Source of the DNA: Prauserella isguenensis
GTDB taxonomy: Bacteria > Actinomycetota > Actinomycetes > Mycobacteriales > Pseudonocardiaceae
Direction: 5' to 3'
NCBI RefSeq assembly: GCF_014191605.1
Contig: NZ_JACHWU010000001.1
Coordinates: 1,612,001 to 1,676,000, forward strand
DNA length: 64,000 bases
Below, piece after piece: positions 36,836-46,351 of this stretch. The notes beneath the pieces are model-generated. The model was not told the DNA's origin. It searched no databases and saw only the letters and a list, made by a program, of their open reading frames with translations. A program made the translations under genes and the position numbers. Within the stretch, counting starts at the first letter, position 1. Each line of letters opens with the position of its first letter.

Positions 36836-37062
36836 GCGCTGAGCATCGCCCGCCTCGCGGGTGATCCCGCCCGCGGAACCGCCGAATCCGATTAGCGGGG
36901 CCGCGACCGGATCCGACTCGCCCGAGTGGTGAACCGGCCGACGAGCCGGACACCGCAGCGCGAGCTCAGCGCCGCCGTCCGACCCGATCTTCCGCCGTTT
37001 CCCTCCCGGCCCCGGTCCGTGACCGCGCGGCCGGTGAGCCACCGAGCTGTCTTGGAGCTGCT
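36836..37062 (+). promoter_or_regulatory. Leader between regulatory peptide and MetN-like gene
   Basis: 227 nt without a gene. It begins with the alternative hairpins CCCGC (36849-36853), GCGGG (36857-36861) and CCCGC (36866-36870), in which the middle segment can pair with either neighbour. The rest is GC-rich and likely to fold. TTGGAG before the GTG at 37063 is the ribosome site of the MetN-like gene. Confidence 0.4.
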
Positions 37063-38073
37063 GTGATCACCGTCGAGAACGTCAGCAAGTCGTTCCGCAC
37101 CACCGAATCGGATGCCCCCGTGCAGGCACTGCACGACGTCAACCTGGACGTCGAAGCGGGCGCGCTGTTCGGCGTCGTCGGCGAGGAGGGCGCGGGCAAG
37201 TCGACGCTGGCGCGCTGCGTCGCGCTGCGGGAGCGGCCCGACCGCGGCTCCGTCCGCTACGACGGGCTGAACACGACCACCCTCGACGGACGCAAGCTGC
37301 GCGAGGCGCAGAGCCAGGTCGCCGTGGTCGACTCGCGGCTGCGGCCGGAACGGACCGTCGCCGGGAACATCGCCGCCCCGCTCGAACGGGTGGGCGTCGA
37401 CGGCACGCGCAGGAGGCAGCGCGTCGCCACGCTGCTGGATGTCATCGGCCTGAGCCGTGCCGCAGCGCAGGTTCCCGCCGACCTGACGCCGGGGCAGCAG
37501 CGCCGGGTGTCGGTGGCGCGAGCACTCGCGGGCGGGCCCGCATTGCTGCTCGCCGACGACCCGACGTCCGGCGTCGACGCCGACGAGAGCGGCGCGGTGC
37601 TGTCGGTGCTCGACCGTGCGCGCGCGGAACTGGGCGCCACCGTGCTGTTGACGACGTCGGACGCCGGGGTGGCTGGTCGCGTGTGCGACGACGTGGCGCT
37701 GCTCGACCACGGCTCGGTCGTCGAGAGCGGCAACCTGCTGACGCTGGCGGGCACGCGCGGCAGCCGGATCGCCGACGAACTGCTCCCGTCGGTGGAGACG
37801 TCCCCGTCCGAGGCGGCGCGGTTCGACGTGGTGGTCGACGTCGTGCTCGTCGGCTTCGCCTCGGTCGGTGCGCTCCTGCCGGAGGCGGGCAGCCGCTTCG
37901 GCGTCGAGATCGCGACGATCGGCGGCGGCCTGACGCGGTTCGGGGACACGCCGGTGGCGCGATTCCGCATCGGCCTGCGGGGGCAGCGGGCCGATGCGGC
38001 GTTGGCGTGGATGGCCGAGCGCGGCGCCCACGTCACGCACACCCTCTGCGGTCTGCGCACCGTCGCCGCCTGA
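37063..38073 (+). CDS. Orphan MetN-like ABC protein with NIL domain, degenerate ATPase motifs
   Basis: 336 aa. Overall it follows MetN: an ABC domain (about 1-235) then a C-terminal NIL domain (about 252-335; [23 protein letters not shown]) that binds methionine in transporters. Walker A is normal ([10 protein letters not shown]46). The other motifs are altered: the Q-loop position reads VVDSR (Gln replaced by Asp90), the signature is LTPGQ instead of LSGGQ, Walker B is LLLADDP (catalytic Glu to Asp166), and the H-loop is TTSD (His to Ser199). No metI or metQ is adjacent. It may bind ATP without normal hydrolysis. SAM riboswitch and leader peptide lie upstream. Confidence 0.82.
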   Translation: MITVENVSKSFRTTESDAPVQALHDVNLDVEAGALFGVVGEEGAGKSTLARCVALRERPDRGSVRYDGLNTTTLDGRKLREAQSQVAVVDSRLRPERTVAGNIAAPLERVGVDGTRRRQRVATLLDVIGLSRAAAQVPADLTPGQQRRVSVARALAGGPALLLADDPTSGVDADESGAVLSVLDRARAELGATVLLTTSDAGVAGRVCDDVALLDHGSVVESGNLLTLAGTRGSRIADELLPSVETSPSEAARFDVVVDVVLVGFASVGALLPEAGSRFGVEIATIGGGLTRFGDTPVARFRIGLRGQRADAALAWMAERGAHVTHTLCGLRTVAA

Positions 38074-38090
38074 CCCCGGGTCCCGGGGCG

Positions 38091-38153
38091 CGTGTTCTGC
38101 ATTCGGTACGCCGTGGTCTGCACTCGGACGAAACGGCGTTCTCATGGCGATAC
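38091..38153 (+). repeat. 21-nt-period degenerate repeats downstream of MetN-like gene
   Basis: CGTGTTCTGCATTCGG plus TACGC at 38091, CGTGGTCTGCACTCGG plus ACGAA at 38112, and a decayed third copy at 38133. The period (21 nt), the CGTGTT start and the position (17 nt after a stop codon, sense orientation) match the repeat sets after paaE and after the kinase gene, though the second half of the unit differs. Confidence 0.6.
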
Positions 38154-38276
38154 CGCGCCGTCTCGTTCCTGACCGCTGGCGGTGTCGTTCGTGCGTGGGA
38201 GCGCCGGGCAGGCCGGCTCGACGCGCTGACACGCGGCTGCGGCTGTGGTCGTGGGGGAGCCAAGTACCCTGGGTAT

Positions 38277-39269
38277 GTGCTTGCCGTCGTACCGACCCCC
38301 GTGACCGTCACGGTGCCGTCCAAGATCAACGTGCACCTGGCGGTGGGGCCCGCGCGCGACGACGGGTATCACGAGCTGACGACCGTGTTCCAGGCGTTGT
38401 CGTTGACCGACACCGTGACCGTGTCGGCGGCGGAGGAGTCGTCGCTGCACGTGGTCGGCGAGGGCGAGAAGATCGTGCCCCGCGACGAGAGCAACCTGGC
38501 GTGGCGCGCGATCGACGTCCTCGCGGAGCACCTGGACACGACCCCGGCGGAGCTGGGCCCGGTGCGGATCGCGCTGGAGAAGGGCATCCCGGTCGCCGGC
38601 GGTATGGCGGGCGGGAGCGCCGACGCCGCGGGGACGCTCCTCGCTCTGTCGACACTGTGGAAGCTCGATCTCTCGCGCGACGAGCTCACGCGGCTGGCGG
38701 CCAAACTCGGCAGCGACGTACCGTTCTCCCTGCTCGGTGGCACCGCGCTCGGCACGGGCCGCGGCGAGGAGCTGCTGCCGGTTCTGACGCGGCACACGTT
38801 CCACTGGGTGCTCGCGTTCGCGCAGCGCGGCCTGTCGACGCCGCGGGTGTACAAGGAGCTGGACCGGCTGCGCGACGTCGGTGAGCCGCCGCCCGCCGTC
38901 GACGACCACGACGTCGTCATCGAGGCGCTGGCCTCGGGTGATCCGCATCGCCTGGCCGAACTGATCGGCAACGACCTGCAGATCGCGGCGGTGTCGCTGC
39001 GGCCGAACCTGCGGCGGACGCTGCGGGCCGGTGTCGAGGCGGGGGCCCTCGCGGGCTTGGTGTCCGGCTCCGGTCCGACGTGCGCGTTCCTGTGCGAGGA
39101 CGCCGAGTCCGCGGTGCAGGTGTCGGCGCGGTTGTCCGGTGCGGGGGTGTGCCGCACGGTGCGCGTCGCGAGCGGTCCGGTGCCAGGGGCGCGGGTGGTC
39201 GAACCGGACGGCGGCCCGTCGGGCGGCGAGCCGCCGTGGGGCCCGAACCCGCCGCAGGCGCACGCATGA
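38277..39269 (+). CDS. ispE: 4-diphosphocytidyl-2-C-methyl-D-erythritol kinase
   Basis: 330 aa GHMP kinase of the MEP isoprenoid pathway. Motifs: [29 protein letters not shown] (substrate Lys and His), [20 protein letters not shown] (ATP-binding glycine loop), [21 protein letters not shown] (Asp) and [16 protein letters not shown] start at GTG 38277 because TACCCT (38265-38270) ends six bases upstream, giving a leaderless transcript. A Pro/Gly-rich tail of about 35 residues follows the kinase fold. The 197 nt before the ABC-F gene contain only short unconvincing frames. Confidence 0.94.
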   Translation: MLAVVPTPVTVTVPSKINVHLAVGPARDDGYHELTTVFQALSLTDTVTVSAAEESSLHVVGEGEKIVPRDESNLAWRAIDVLAEHLDTTPAELGPVRIALEKGIPVAGGMAGGSADAAGTLLALSTLWKLDLSRDELTRLAAKLGSDVPFSLLGGTALGTGRGEELLPVLTRHTFHWVLAFAQRGLSTPRVYKELDRLRDVGEPPPAVDDHDVVIEALASGDPHRLAELIGNDLQIAAVSLRPNLRRTLRAGVEAGALAGLVSGSGPTCAFLCEDAESAVQVSARLSGAGVCRTVRVASGPVPGARVVEPDGGPSGGEPPWGPNPPQAHA

Positions 39270-39466
39270 CCTACGCCGAGCCTCGGGTCCCGCCGGACCC
39301 GCTGGGCTCGGTCCCGCCGAGGTCCTCGGTGAGTTCCCACCCGGGAAACCGCGCGTGGACCTGCGGGAGCACCTGCCGGTGACGGCAGGCCGCACTGTCA
39401 CCATCGACCACGTGACCCGCGTGGTCGTACAGCGTTTCCGCATCGCGTGAGAGGTTTGTCTGACGC

Positions 39467-41260
39467 ATGGCCAACCTGGTCAATCTCGAATCGGTGAGCA
39501 AGTCCTACGGCGTCCGGCCGCTGCTGGACGAGGTGTCCCTCGGCATCGGCGAAGGGCAGCGCATCGGCGTCGTCGGGCTCAACGGCGGCGGCAAGACGAC
39601 GCTGCTCGAGGTGCTCTCCGGCATCACCGACCCCGACTCCGGGCGGGTGAGCCGCCTGCGTGACCTGCGCTTGGGCGTCGTCACGCAGCGCACCGACCTG
39701 CCCGAGGGCAGTACCGTCGGTGACGTCGTGCTGGCGGGCTTCGACGCCGAGCACGAGTGGGCCGCCGACGCGCGGGTGCGGTCCATCGTCGACGGGCTCG
39801 GCATCGGGGCCATCGGCCTCGACACGGCGACGGCCAACCTCTCCGGTGGTGAACGCCGCCGGGTCGCACTGGCTGCCACGCTCGTCGGCGAGCTCGACCT
39901 GATCGTCCTCGACGAGCCGACCAACCACCTCGACGTCGAAGGTGTCCGCTGGCTCGCCGACCACCTGCTCGCGAGGAAGTCCTCGCTCGTGGTCGTCACG
40001 CACGACCGCTGGTTCCTCGACACCGTGTGCGGCCGGACGTGGGAGGTCACGTCGGGCCGGGTCGAGCAGTACGAGGGCGGCTACGCGGACTGGGTGTACG
40101 CCCGCGCCGAACGCGCCCGGCTGGCCCAGGCCGCCGAGGAGAAACGGCAGAACCTGGCCCGCAAGGAACTCGCGTGGTTGCAGCGCGGTGCGAAGGCGCG
40201 CACCTCGAAGCCGAAGTTCCGAATCGAGGCGGCCGAGGCGCTGATCGCCGATGTCCCGCCGCCGCGCGACACCGTCGAGTTGATGAGCTTCGCCAAGCGG
40301 CGACTCGGCAAGACCGTGCTGGAGCTGGAGGACGTGTCGCTGAGTGTCGGCGACCGGACGCTGCTCGACCACGTCACGTGGCGGATCGGCCCCGGCGACC
40401 GGATCGGTCTCGTCGGCGTCAACGGTTCCGGCAAGACGAGTCTGCTCAAGCTGCTCGCCGGGGAACGCGAACCCGAGACCGGCAGGCGCATCGAGGGCAA
40501 GACCGTCCACCTGGCGCACCTGAAGCAGGAGCTCGACGACCTGCCTGCCGACCTGCGGGTGCTGCAGGCCGTCGAGCGTGTCGCCGCGCGGGTGCAGTTC
40601 GGCAAGCACGAGCTGTCCGCGTCGCAGTTGGCCGAGAAGCTGGGTTTCCCGCCGAAACGACAGTGGACACCCGTCGGCGACCTGTCCGGCGGTGAGCGCC
40701 GCAGGCTGCAACTGGTGCGGCTACTCATGGCGGAGCCGAACGTGCTGCTGCTCGACGAGCCCACGAACGACCTGGACATCGATACGCTGCAGCAGCTCGA
40801 GGACCTGCTCGACGGCTGGCCGGGCACGCTGATCGTCGTCTCGCACGACCGGTATCTGACCGAGCGGGTGTGCGACGACGTCGTCGCGCTCTTCGGCGAC
40901 GGCGCGATCACCGACCTGCCCGGTGGCATCGACGAGTACCTGCAGCGCAGGCAGACCATCGCGGACCGGCCCGCGGCCGCCGCACCCGCCGCGGACGGTG
41001 CGGCGACGCAGGCGAGCACCGGGCAGAGCGCGCCGAAGCTGTCCAACGCGGAGTGGCGGGCCATCACCAAGGAACTCGGCAAACTGGAGCGCAAGCTCGA
41101 CGCGCTCGGCGAGAAGGAGTCGAAGCTGCACGCGGCGCTCGCGGACGCGGCGACCGAACCGGACCGGCTGATGGAACTGAACAACGAGCTGAAGGCGTTG
41201 CAGGCCGAGAAGGACGAGCTCGAACAGCGCTGGCTGGAGGCGTCCGAGGCGGTGGAGTGA
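39467..41260 (+). CDS. ABC-F family ATPase (Uup/EttA-type, ribosome-associated)
   Basis: 597 aa with two ABC domains and no membrane segment. Domain 1: GLNGGGKTT, LSGGERRRVALAATL, LDEPTNHLDVEG. Domain 2: GVNGSGKTS, LSGGERRRLQLVRLL, LDEPTNDLDID. The interdomain linker (about 205-275) is charged with AWLQRGAKARTSKPKFRI. A C-terminal coiled coil (about 525-597; WRAITKELGKLERKLDALGEKESKL) is Uup-like. ABC-F proteins act at the ribosomal E site or give antibiotic protection; Uup-like housekeeping action is more likely. ATG 39467 follows GAGAGG. Confidence 0.93.
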   Translation: MANLVNLESVSKSYGVRPLLDEVSLGIGEGQRIGVVGLNGGGKTTLLEVLSGITDPDSGRVSRLRDLRLGVVTQRTDLPEGSTVGDVVLAGFDAEHEWAADARVRSIVDGLGIGAIGLDTATANLSGGERRRVALAATLVGELDLIVLDEPTNHLDVEGVRWLADHLLARKSSLVVVTHDRWFLDTVCGRTWEVTSGRVEQYEGGYADWVYARAERARLAQAAEEKRQNLARKELAWLQRGAKARTSKPKFRIEAAEALIADVPPPRDTVELMSFAKRRLGKTVLELEDVSLSVGDRTLLDHVTWRIGPGDRIGLVGVNGSGKTSLLKLLAGEREPETGRRIEGKTVHLAHLKQELDDLPADLRVLQAVERVAARVQFGKHELSASQLAEKLGFPPKRQWTPVGDLSGGERRRLQLVRLLMAEPNVLLLDEPTNDLDIDTLQQLEDLLDGWPGTLIVVSHDRYLTERVCDDVVALFGDGAITDLPGGIDEYLQRRQTIADRPAAAAPAADGAATQASTGQSAPKLSNAEWRAITKELGKLERKLDALGEKESKLHAALADAATEPDRLMELNNELKALQAEKDELEQRWLEASEAVE

Positions 41261-41332
41261 CGCCGTCGTCCGCCCGATTCGCCGCGTGGCCGATCGCCGC
41301 AGCGGTGTGACCCGCGGTTACAGTCATGTGTC

Positions 41333-43012
41333 ATGAGCCGGTTCGTGGACACGATGGTCGCCACCGCACAGGCGGGCGGCACGCAGCGGGGGATGGTCAC
41401 GGGTGAGCCTTCGGAGCCCGTGCGCAGGACGTGGAGGGACGTGCACGAACGTGCTCGGCACCTCGCGGGTGGTCTGGCAGGGGACGGGTTCGAGCCCGGC
41501 GGCGCCGTGGCCGTCCTCGCCGCAGCACCGGAGCTGATCGCACCGACCGTGCAGGGCGTGTGGCTTGCCGGTGGCAGCGTGACGATGCTGCACCAGCCGA
41601 CGCCCCGGACCGATCTCGCGCACTGGGCGGCCGACACGCTGCAGGTGCTGCGGATGATCGGGTCGGACCTGGTGCTGCTCGGCGAGCCGTTCGGCCAGCT
41701 GGCGCCGGTGCTGGAGGAGAACGGTATCCAGTACCGCACCATCGAGACGTTGCTCGACGCCGAGCCGATCGCTGAGCCGGTGCCGACCGCGGAGGACGCC
41801 CTGGCGCTGTTGCAGCTCACCAGTGGTTCGACCGCCGAGCCCAAGGCCGTGCGGATCACCCACGGCAATCTCTACAGCAACATCAGCGCCATGGCACGGC
41901 GTTCCGAACTGGACCCGGCGAGCGACGTGATGGTGTCGTGGCTGCCGACGTTCCACGACATGGGCATGGTCGGCTTCCTGACCGTTCCCATGACCTTCGG
42001 TGTCGAGCTGGTCAAGGTCACGCCGGTCGAGTTCCTGAGCTCGCCGCTGCTGTGGCCGGACCTGATCTCCCGGTACGGCGGGACGATCACCGCCGCGCCG
42101 AACTTCGCCTACGCCGTCGTGGGCCGCAGGCTCGCCCGGGTCGACGACGGCGATGCCTACGACCTGTCGAAGCTGCGCATCGCGCTCAACGGCGCCGAGC
42201 CGATCGACGAGGCCGCGGTGGCGGCGTTCACCGATGCGGGCGGCCGGTTCGGCATGCCCGCCGAATGCGTGTTCCCCGCGTACGGGCTGGCCGAGGCCAC
42301 GCTCGCCGTGTCGTTCGCGCCGCTGTCGACGGGGTTGACGGTCGACGTCGTCGAGGCCGGGCCGTTGGAGGCGGAGAACCGTGCCGTAGCGGTGCCGGAG
42401 GGCGACGTGCGACGTGGCACCGAGCAGGTCCGCGGGTTCGCCGTGCTGGGCAGGCCGCTCGACGGCATCGAGGCGCAGATCGCCGGTGACGACGAGGTGC
42501 TCGGCGAACGCGAGGTCGGCGAGATCCGCCTGCGCGGCGAGGCGATCACGCCGGGATACCTGACGGTCGACGGGCCGGTCGAAACGCAGGACGCCGAGGG
42601 CTGGTTCGCCACCGGCGACATCGGATACCTGGTCGACGGGCAGATCGTCATCTGCGGCCGCAGCAAGGACGTCATCATCCTGGGTGGTCGCAACGTCTAC
42701 CCGACCGACGTCGAGCGGGCGGCGAGCGAGGTGGACGGCGTCCGGGCGGGCAACGCCGTGGCCGTGCGGATCGACGCGGGCACCCGCCGCGAACGGTTCG
42801 CCGTCGTGCTGGAGTCCAAGGCCGCCGGTGATGAGGCCGAGGAGTCGCGCATCGTCAAGGAGGTCACGGCGCGCGTGCGCGACGCCGTGGACGCGCGGCC
42901 CTACGCGGTGGTCGTGCTGCCGACGGGCAGCCTGCCGAAGACGCCGTCCGGCAAGGTGCAGCGTGGCGCGACCGCGGAGCAGTACCGCGACAGGATGGAC
43001 GCCGGCGCCTGA
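41333..43012 (+). CDS. Fatty-acyl-AMP ligase / acyl-CoA synthetase (Pks16/FadD-like)
   Basis: 559 aa ANL enzyme. P-loop LLQLTSGSTAEPKAVRITHGN, FAAL-type core SWLPTFHDMGMVGFL, IALNGAEPID, FPAYGLAEATLAVSF, WFATGDIGYLVDGQIVICGRSKDVIILGGRNVYP and the catalytic Lys in GSLPKTPSGKVQRG. The WLPTFHDMG form favours an acyl-AMP ligase over a plain CoA ligase. It occupies the position of M. tuberculosis Rv1013 (pks16), which despite its name is an acyl-activating enzyme. No acyl-carrier protein or PKS is nearby, so the acceptor is unknown. Confidence 0.9.
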   Translation: MSRFVDTMVATAQAGGTQRGMVTGEPSEPVRRTWRDVHERARHLAGGLAGDGFEPGGAVAVLAAAPELIAPTVQGVWLAGGSVTMLHQPTPRTDLAHWAADTLQVLRMIGSDLVLLGEPFGQLAPVLEENGIQYRTIETLLDAEPIAEPVPTAEDALALLQLTSGSTAEPKAVRITHGNLYSNISAMARRSELDPASDVMVSWLPTFHDMGMVGFLTVPMTFGVELVKVTPVEFLSSPLLWPDLISRYGGTITAAPNFAYAVVGRRLARVDDGDAYDLSKLRIALNGAEPIDEAAVAAFTDAGGRFGMPAECVFPAYGLAEATLAVSFAPLSTGLTVDVVEAGPLEAENRAVAVPEGDVRRGTEQVRGFAVLGRPLDGIEAQIAGDDEVLGEREVGEIRLRGEAITPGYLTVDGPVETQDAEGWFATGDIGYLVDGQIVICGRSKDVIILGGRNVYPTDVERAASEVDGVRAGNAVAVRIDAGTRRERFAVVLESKAAGDEAEESRIVKEVTARVRDAVDARPYAVVVLPTGSLPKTPSGKVQRGATAEQYRDRMDAGA

Positions 43013-43049
43013 TCGGCAGCCCGATCAGGCGCCGGGCGGGCCGTGGGGA

Positions 43050-43439
43050 TCAGCCGTCCCGGGAGCGTTCCGGCGTCTGATCGGCTGGGGGAAGGTGCAC
43101 GACAGGGATGTCGGCCGTGGGAACGTCGGTGACCGTGGGCGACTCGGTGCGGGCGGAGGGCACGTGGTGTGCCCCGGCGGCGCCGGTGCGTGCCAGTAGC
43201 GTGTCCTCCACGGCGTCGAGGAACTCGTCGACGCTCTTCTCGTCGTACCCGCGCCTGCCGATCGGCGGCCGTCCGAACTGGATGTGGTGCACCTCGGCCG
43301 CCGTCAGGTCGTCCTGGTCGGACAGGGTTGCCGTGATCCGGTCGAGCAGCGCGTCGACCTCGCGCTTGGCGTACCCGCGCCTGCCGAAACCGGAATCGGG
43401 GAAGGCGACGGTGCGCGCCTCGTCTGCCGTGATCGCCAT
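43050..43439 (-). CDS. DivIVA-domain-containing small protein
   Basis: 129 aa from ATG 43439, with GGAGG eight bases upstream. It has two short DivIVA-like repeats: FPDSGFGRRGYAKREVDALLDRI and FGRPPIGRRGYDEKSVDEFLDAVE. Each has the F-x-x-RGY-x-x-x-VD-x-F/L signature of the DivIVA lipid-binding region. The C-terminal 45 residues are Pro/Thr-rich and probably disordered; a long coiled coil is absent, so it is not Wag31 itself. A role in polar growth or septation is inferred from the domain only. Confidence 0.85.
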   Translation of the reverse strand: MAITADEARTVAFPDSGFGRRGYAKREVDALLDRITATLSDQDDLTAAEVHHIQFGRPPIGRRGYDEKSVDEFLDAVEDTLLARTGAAGAHHVPSARTESPTVTDVPTADIPVVHLPPADQTPERSRDG

Positions 43440-43660
43440 GACCTGCACCTCCACGTCGGGTCACTCGCGGCTCTCTGTGATAGCCGCGGTGGTGAGACGT
43501 CCGGAAGAGCGCAGCTATGATGCGACTCGTTCAGGGGTACGGGAAGACCCTGTCGGGCTAGCTTGCGTGTCCGATGTGACTCTCCGTGCCTGCGCCGGCC
43601 GGGGGTGGCCTGCGGCGCCCGCGCCGGATGCTCGGCTCGGGGGCCGCTCGAGGAGTCCTG

Positions 43661-44254
43661 TCAGGAACCGTGGAAGGCGTTCTGGGCCGCCGTCAGCCCC
43701 CGGGCGAGGAGTTCCTCGACGGCGTCGGCGCAGCGATCCACAGTGAGCGGCAGCTCGCGGCGCTCGGTCGTCGAAAAGTCCTTGAGCACGAAATCCGCGG
43801 CGTCCATCCTGCCCGGCGGCCTGCCGACGCCGAACCGCACGCGGAAGTAATCCTTGGTGCCGAAGGACTTCGTGACGGAACGCAGTCCATTGTGTCCGTT
43901 GTCGCCGCCGCCGAGCTTCAGGCGCAGCGACCCGTAGTCGACGTCGAGCTCGTCGTGGATCACGACCAGGCCGCTCGCGTCGATCTTGTAGAAACGGGCG
44001 GTGCCCACGAGCGGGCCGCCGGAGAGGTTCATGTACGAGCGAGGCTTCGCCAGCACCACTTTGCGCCCGCCGAGACGTCCTTCGAGGACCTCGGCACCAC
44101 CCTTGTGCGCCTTGAACTTCCCGCCGACGCGGGAGGCCAACTCGTCGAGGACCATGAAGCCCACGTTGTGCCGGTTGCCGGCGTAACGGGGCCCGGGATT
44201 ACCGAGGCCGGCGAGCAGCACCTGCTCGCCGGCCCCGGGAAGATCGTTCGTCAT
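43661..44254 (-). CDS. pth: Peptidyl-tRNA hydrolase
   Basis: 197 aa. It hydrolyses peptidyl-tRNA released by abortive translation. Motifs: [28 protein letters not shown] (catalytic His in NRHNVG), [13 protein letters not shown] (Asn), [29 protein letters not shown] (Asp, His). It follows rplY by 21 nt on the same strand, the common actinobacterial rplY-pth pair. Confidence 0.97.
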   Translation of the reverse strand: MTNDLPGAGEQVLLAGLGNPGPRYAGNRHNVGFMVLDELASRVGGKFKAHKGGAEVLEGRLGGRKVVLAKPRSYMNLSGGPLVGTARFYKIDASGLVVIHDELDVDYGSLRLKLGGGDNGHNGLRSVTKSFGTKDYFRVRFGVGRPPGRMDAADFVLKDFSTTERRELPLTVDRCADAVEELLARGLTAAQNAFHGS

Positions 44255-44275
44255 GTTCGACGACAGGAGTGGGTG

Positions 44276-44920
44276 TCAGCTCTCCGAGTTGCCGCCCTCG
44301 TCGTCGGAGGGCTCCTCGGTCACACCGGCTCCCTCGGCGTCGACGTCGGCTTCCATGGCCTCCTCGGTCGGCGCCTCGTTCACCGCGACGACCAGCGTTT
44401 CCGGGTCGGTCACCAGCTCGGCGCCACGGGGCAGCGTGACGTCCGAGGCGTGCACCGTGTGACCCGCCTCGACACCGTCGATGTCGACGTCGAACTGCTC
44501 CGGGATGTGCAGCGCCTCGACCTCGATCTGGATGGTGTCGACGTCCTGGTTGACCAGGGTGCCGGGGGCGGCGGTGCCGTTCAGGACGATCGGCACGTCG
44601 ACCGTGACCTTCTCGCCGCGGCGCACGACGAGGAGGTCGACGTGCTCGATGTAGTTCTTGAGCGGGTGGACCGTGATGGTCTTGGTCAGCGCCAGCTCGG
44701 TCTTCTTGTTGTTCGAGCCGTCGACGTCGAGGGTCAGGACGGCGTTCTGGCCGTTCTCACGCACGACGCGGGCGAAGTCGACCGCGGGCAGCGCGAGGTG
44801 CCGCGGGTCCTCGCCGTGGCCGTACAGCACCGCGGGGATCTTGCCGGCACGGCGGGTGCGGCGAGCCGCTCCCTTGCCGAACTCGTTACGGGGTTCGACG
44901 GTCAGGCGTACCTCGGACAC
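44276..44920 (-). CDS. rplY: 50S ribosomal protein L25 / general stress protein Ctc
   Basis: 214 aa, the long Ctc form: an N-terminal L25 5S-rRNA-binding domain (about 1-95; [34 protein letters not shown]) and a C-terminal TL5-type domain ([37 protein letters not shown]), then a very acidic tail ([18 protein letters not shown]). GTG start at 44920, with GAGGAG about ten bases upstream. A TACACT -10-like element at 45141-45146 on the minus strand may drive rplY-pth. Confidence 0.95.
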   Translation of the reverse strand: MSEVRLTVEPRNEFGKGAARRTRRAGKIPAVLYGHGEDPRHLALPAVDFARVVRENGQNAVLTLDVDGSNNKKTELALTKTITVHPLKNYIEHVDLLVVRRGEKVTVDVPIVLNGTAAPGTLVNQDVDTIQIEVEALHIPEQFDVDIDGVEAGHTVHASDVTLPRGAELVTDPETLVVAVNEAPTEEAMEADVDAEGAGVTEEPSDDEGGNSES

Positions 44921-45282
44921 GGTGATGCACTCCTCGCGGTGGGGCCCTGGTGGGTGGGGCTTACTTGCTTGGGCTTACTGGGGCGTTGTCGGCTGCTGGT
45001 CGGCACCAGCGGTTGTCGCTTGTGGCTGTCCGGCGGCGAGTACCACGACGTGCGCGCACGGGTGGCCTCTCAAGCCGCCGCGTCGATCACGTCGGGCGCC
45101 GGACTCGCATCCGGCCCCGCCTCGCCGAGACAACTCGCCCAGTGTAATCCAGCCGGCACCGGTGCTTGACCCCCGCCCCGCGTTGTGCAAACGGTGACCA
45201 CCCAGCACGGGTGCGGCTCGGCCCGAAAGAACGGCCGGGCCCGACCCCCGGCGTGCGCCGGCAGGCCGGCACCTGACACGGA
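44921..45282. other. Intergenic region between prs and rplY
   Basis: No gene is supported. On the minus strand TACACT (plus-strand 45141-45146) is a good -10 for rplY-pth, with a poor -35 beyond it. The proximal 200 nt form a long rplY leader without a riboswitch that I recognise. The lpqT gene found here in mycobacteria is absent. Confidence 0.45.
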
Positions 45283-45322
45283 ACGACCCCGTGGCGGAAC
45301 CGTTCGGCCGCCACGGGGTCGT
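45283..45322 (-). terminator. Strong terminator hairpin downstream of prs
   Basis: Perfect 15-bp stem (arms 45283-45297 ACGACCCCGTGGCGG and 45308-45322) with a 10-nt loop, 48 nt after the prs stop codon. No T-run follows, as is common for actinobacterial terminators. Confidence 0.8.
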
Positions 45323-45370
45323 CCCGTCACGTCGTTCGCCGCAGCGGATTGCCGGGCGATCGGAACAGGA

Positions 45371-46351
45371 TCAGGCGCTGCCGTCGAACAGGCTCGTCAC
45401 CGAGCCGTCCTCGAAGACCTCCTGGATGGCCCGCGCCAACAGCGGGGCGATCGACAACACGGTCATCGTCGGGAAGCGCTTCTCCTCCGGGATCGGCAGC
45501 GTGTTGGTGACGATCACCTCGCGTGCCTTGGAGTTGGACAGCCGCTCGGTCGCCGGGTCGGACAGGATCCCGTGCGTCGTGGCGATGACGACGTCCGAGG
45601 CGCCCTGGTCGAGCAGCGCGTCCACGGCCTTACTGATCGTGCCGCCCGTGTCGATCATGTCATCGATCAGCACACACAGCCGGCCCTTGACGTCACCCAC
45701 GACGCGGTTGGCCACCGCCTGGTTCGGCTTGTCCGGATCACGCGTCTTGTGGATGAACGCGATCGGCCGGTCGCCCAGCTGCTGCGCCCACTTCTCGGCG
45801 AGCCGCACCCGGCCGGAATCGGGCGAGACGACGGTGATGTCGTGATCGCTGTAGTGCTCGTTGATGTAGTCGGCGAGCACGTTCTGCCCGTGCAGGTGGT
45901 CGACCGGGCCGTCGAAGAAGCCCTGGATCTGCGCCGTGTGCAGATCGACCGTCAGGATGCGGTCGGCACCGGCCGTCTTGAGCAGGTCCGCCACCAGGCG
46001 CGCCGAGATCGGCTCACGACCCTTGTGCTTCTTGTCCTGCCGCGAGTACGGGTAGAACGGCACGATCGCCGTGATGCGCTTCGCGCTACCCCGCTTGAGC
46101 GCGTCGATCATGATGAGCTGTTCCATCAGCCACTCGTTGATCGGCGGGGAGAAGCTCTGGATGACGAAGGCGTCGGTGCCGCGCACGGACTCCTGGTACC
46201 GCACGTAGATCTCGCCGTTCGCGAACGTGTGCACCGTCTGCGGGGTGACCGTCACGTTGAGGTTCTTCGCGACCTCTTCGGCGAGCTCGACGTGTGAACG
46301 CCCCGAGAAGAGCATCAGGTTCTTCTTGGGTGTTCCGGACTTCGGACTCAT
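45371..46351 (-). CDS. prs: Ribose-phosphate pyrophosphokinase
   Basis: 326 aa class I PRPP synthase, making PRPP from ribose 5-phosphate and ATP for nucleotides, His, Trp and decaprenyl-phospho-arabinose. Motifs: [44 protein letters not shown] (ATP loop), [34 protein letters not shown] and the PRPP loop [13 protein letters not shown]. The ATG at 46351 overlaps the glmU stop (ATGA), so the two are coupled. Confidence 0.97.
   Translation of the reverse strand: MSPKSGTPKKNLMLFSGRSHVELAEEVAKNLNVTVTPQTVHTFANGEIYVRYQESVRGTDAFVIQSFSPPINEWLMEQLIMIDALKRGSAKRITAIVPFYPYSRQDKKHKGREPISARLVADLLKTAGADRILTVDLHTAQIQGFFDGPVDHLHGQNVLADYINEHYSDHDITVVSPDSGRVRLAEKWAQQLGDRPIAFIHKTRDPDKPNQAVANRVVGDVKGRLCVLIDDMIDTGGTISKAVDALLDQGASDVVIATTHGILSDPATERLSNSKAREVIVTNTLPIPEEKRFPTMTVLSIAPLLARAIQEVFEDGSVTSLFDGSA

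Noticed and set aside
39270-39466. Small gene between ispE and the ABC-F gene
   Set aside because: Frames on both strands read plausibly but none has a ribosome site or recognisable motif; the gap is short.
43455-43660. tRNA or small RNA between divIVA-like and pth genes
   Set aside because: No cloverleaf, strong hairpin or promoter pair could be drawn.
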